5,465 nucleotides of DNA from the NCBI GenBank assembly GCA_030595925.1, contig JAUVLC010000140.1:1-5465 (forward strand). The letters are read 5' to 3'. A program made the position numbers and the translations under genes. Positions 5,422 through 5,465 of this stretch are shown one piece after another (positions within the stretch are counted from its first letter, which is position 1; each line of letters opens with the position of its first letter). This stretch comes from Clostridia bacterium. Its GTDB lineage: Bacteria > CBDUZB01 > JAGLHV01. The notes under the pieces are model-generated. The model had not been told where the DNA came from. It saw only the letters and a program-made list of their open reading frames with translations, and made no database searches.

Positions 5422-5459
5422 TCATCAGGATAGTTTACAAAGAACTTATCTTGGCACAC

Positions 5460-5465
5460 ACCAAT
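5460..5465 (-). other. 5' exon end with IBS1
   Basis: These six bases, ATTGGT on the minus strand, lie just before the GTGTGCC intron start and pair perfectly with ACCAAT in a domain I loop. They are the only exon bases inside the window, so the interrupted gene or site cannot be named. Confidence 0.55.

Larger units (their letters stand above)
4801..5459 (-). mobile_element. Group II intron, 5' fragment (domains I-III and start of IV)
   Basis: Transcribed on the minus strand, the intron starts GTGTGCC at 5459, the standard GUGYG 5' boundary. About 525 nt later comes the start of a reverse-transcriptase frame, the usual size for domains I-III. Domain II (5033-5093) and domain III (4968-5024) fold clearly. 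The exon ends ATTGGT (5465-5460), complementary to ACCAAT in a domain I loop (5207-5202), fitting IBS1-EBS1. Most of the reverse transcriptase, domain V and domain VI are absent, and the sequence runs into a palindromic repeat near 4790. The fragment cannot splice or move alone. The exact left limit is uncertain, and the exon gene lies outside the window. Confidence 0.8.

Overview
The window is an AT-rich bacterial segment dominated by one four-gene operon on the minus strand, flanked on both sides by mobile-element remnants and short GC-rich dispersed palindromes. Signal peptides, a lipobox lipoprotein and a PorV/PorQ-type outer-membrane barrel point to a bacterium with two membranes. No gene here fixes the taxonomy. 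FlgD-like C-terminal Ig modules, PorV-like barrels and this style of intergenic palindrome recall uncultivated lineages (FCB-like, Omnitrophota-, WOR- or Desantisbacteria-like), but that is a guess from memory.

Layout. 1-84 (minus): the first 28 codons of a gene leaving the left edge, probably a transposase. A long imperfect hairpin (81-152) covers its ribosome binding site and start codon. 153-608: no gene, but several dispersed repeats, notably a nested palindrome at 379-446, and a hairpin just past the operon end. 4519-609 (minus): the operon, in transcription order an LPP20-like lipoprotein with a helical repeat and Ig-like part, a small exported protein of unknown function (best start GTG at 3027), a secreted matrixin-type zinc protease with a C-terminal FlgD/T9SS-tag-like Ig domain, and a PorV/PorQ-family barrel. 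The last three are tightly packed (2-nt gap, then a 1-nt TAATG overlap). 4520-4800: spacer with two more palindromic repeats. 4801-5459 (minus): the 5' part of a group II intron (domains I-III and the first codons of its reverse transcriptase), cut off near a dispersed repeat. Its predicted 5' splice site is supported by a six-base match between the exon end and an intron loop.

Working model for the operon (inference): a cell-envelope or secretion module in which the protease carries a C-terminal sorting-like domain and is co-translated with a PorV-like barrel, the family that in Bacteroidota carries type IX secretion cargo. The lipoprotein and small exported protein may be periplasmic helpers. 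No type IX motor or core gene is visible, so any link to that system is a hypothesis.
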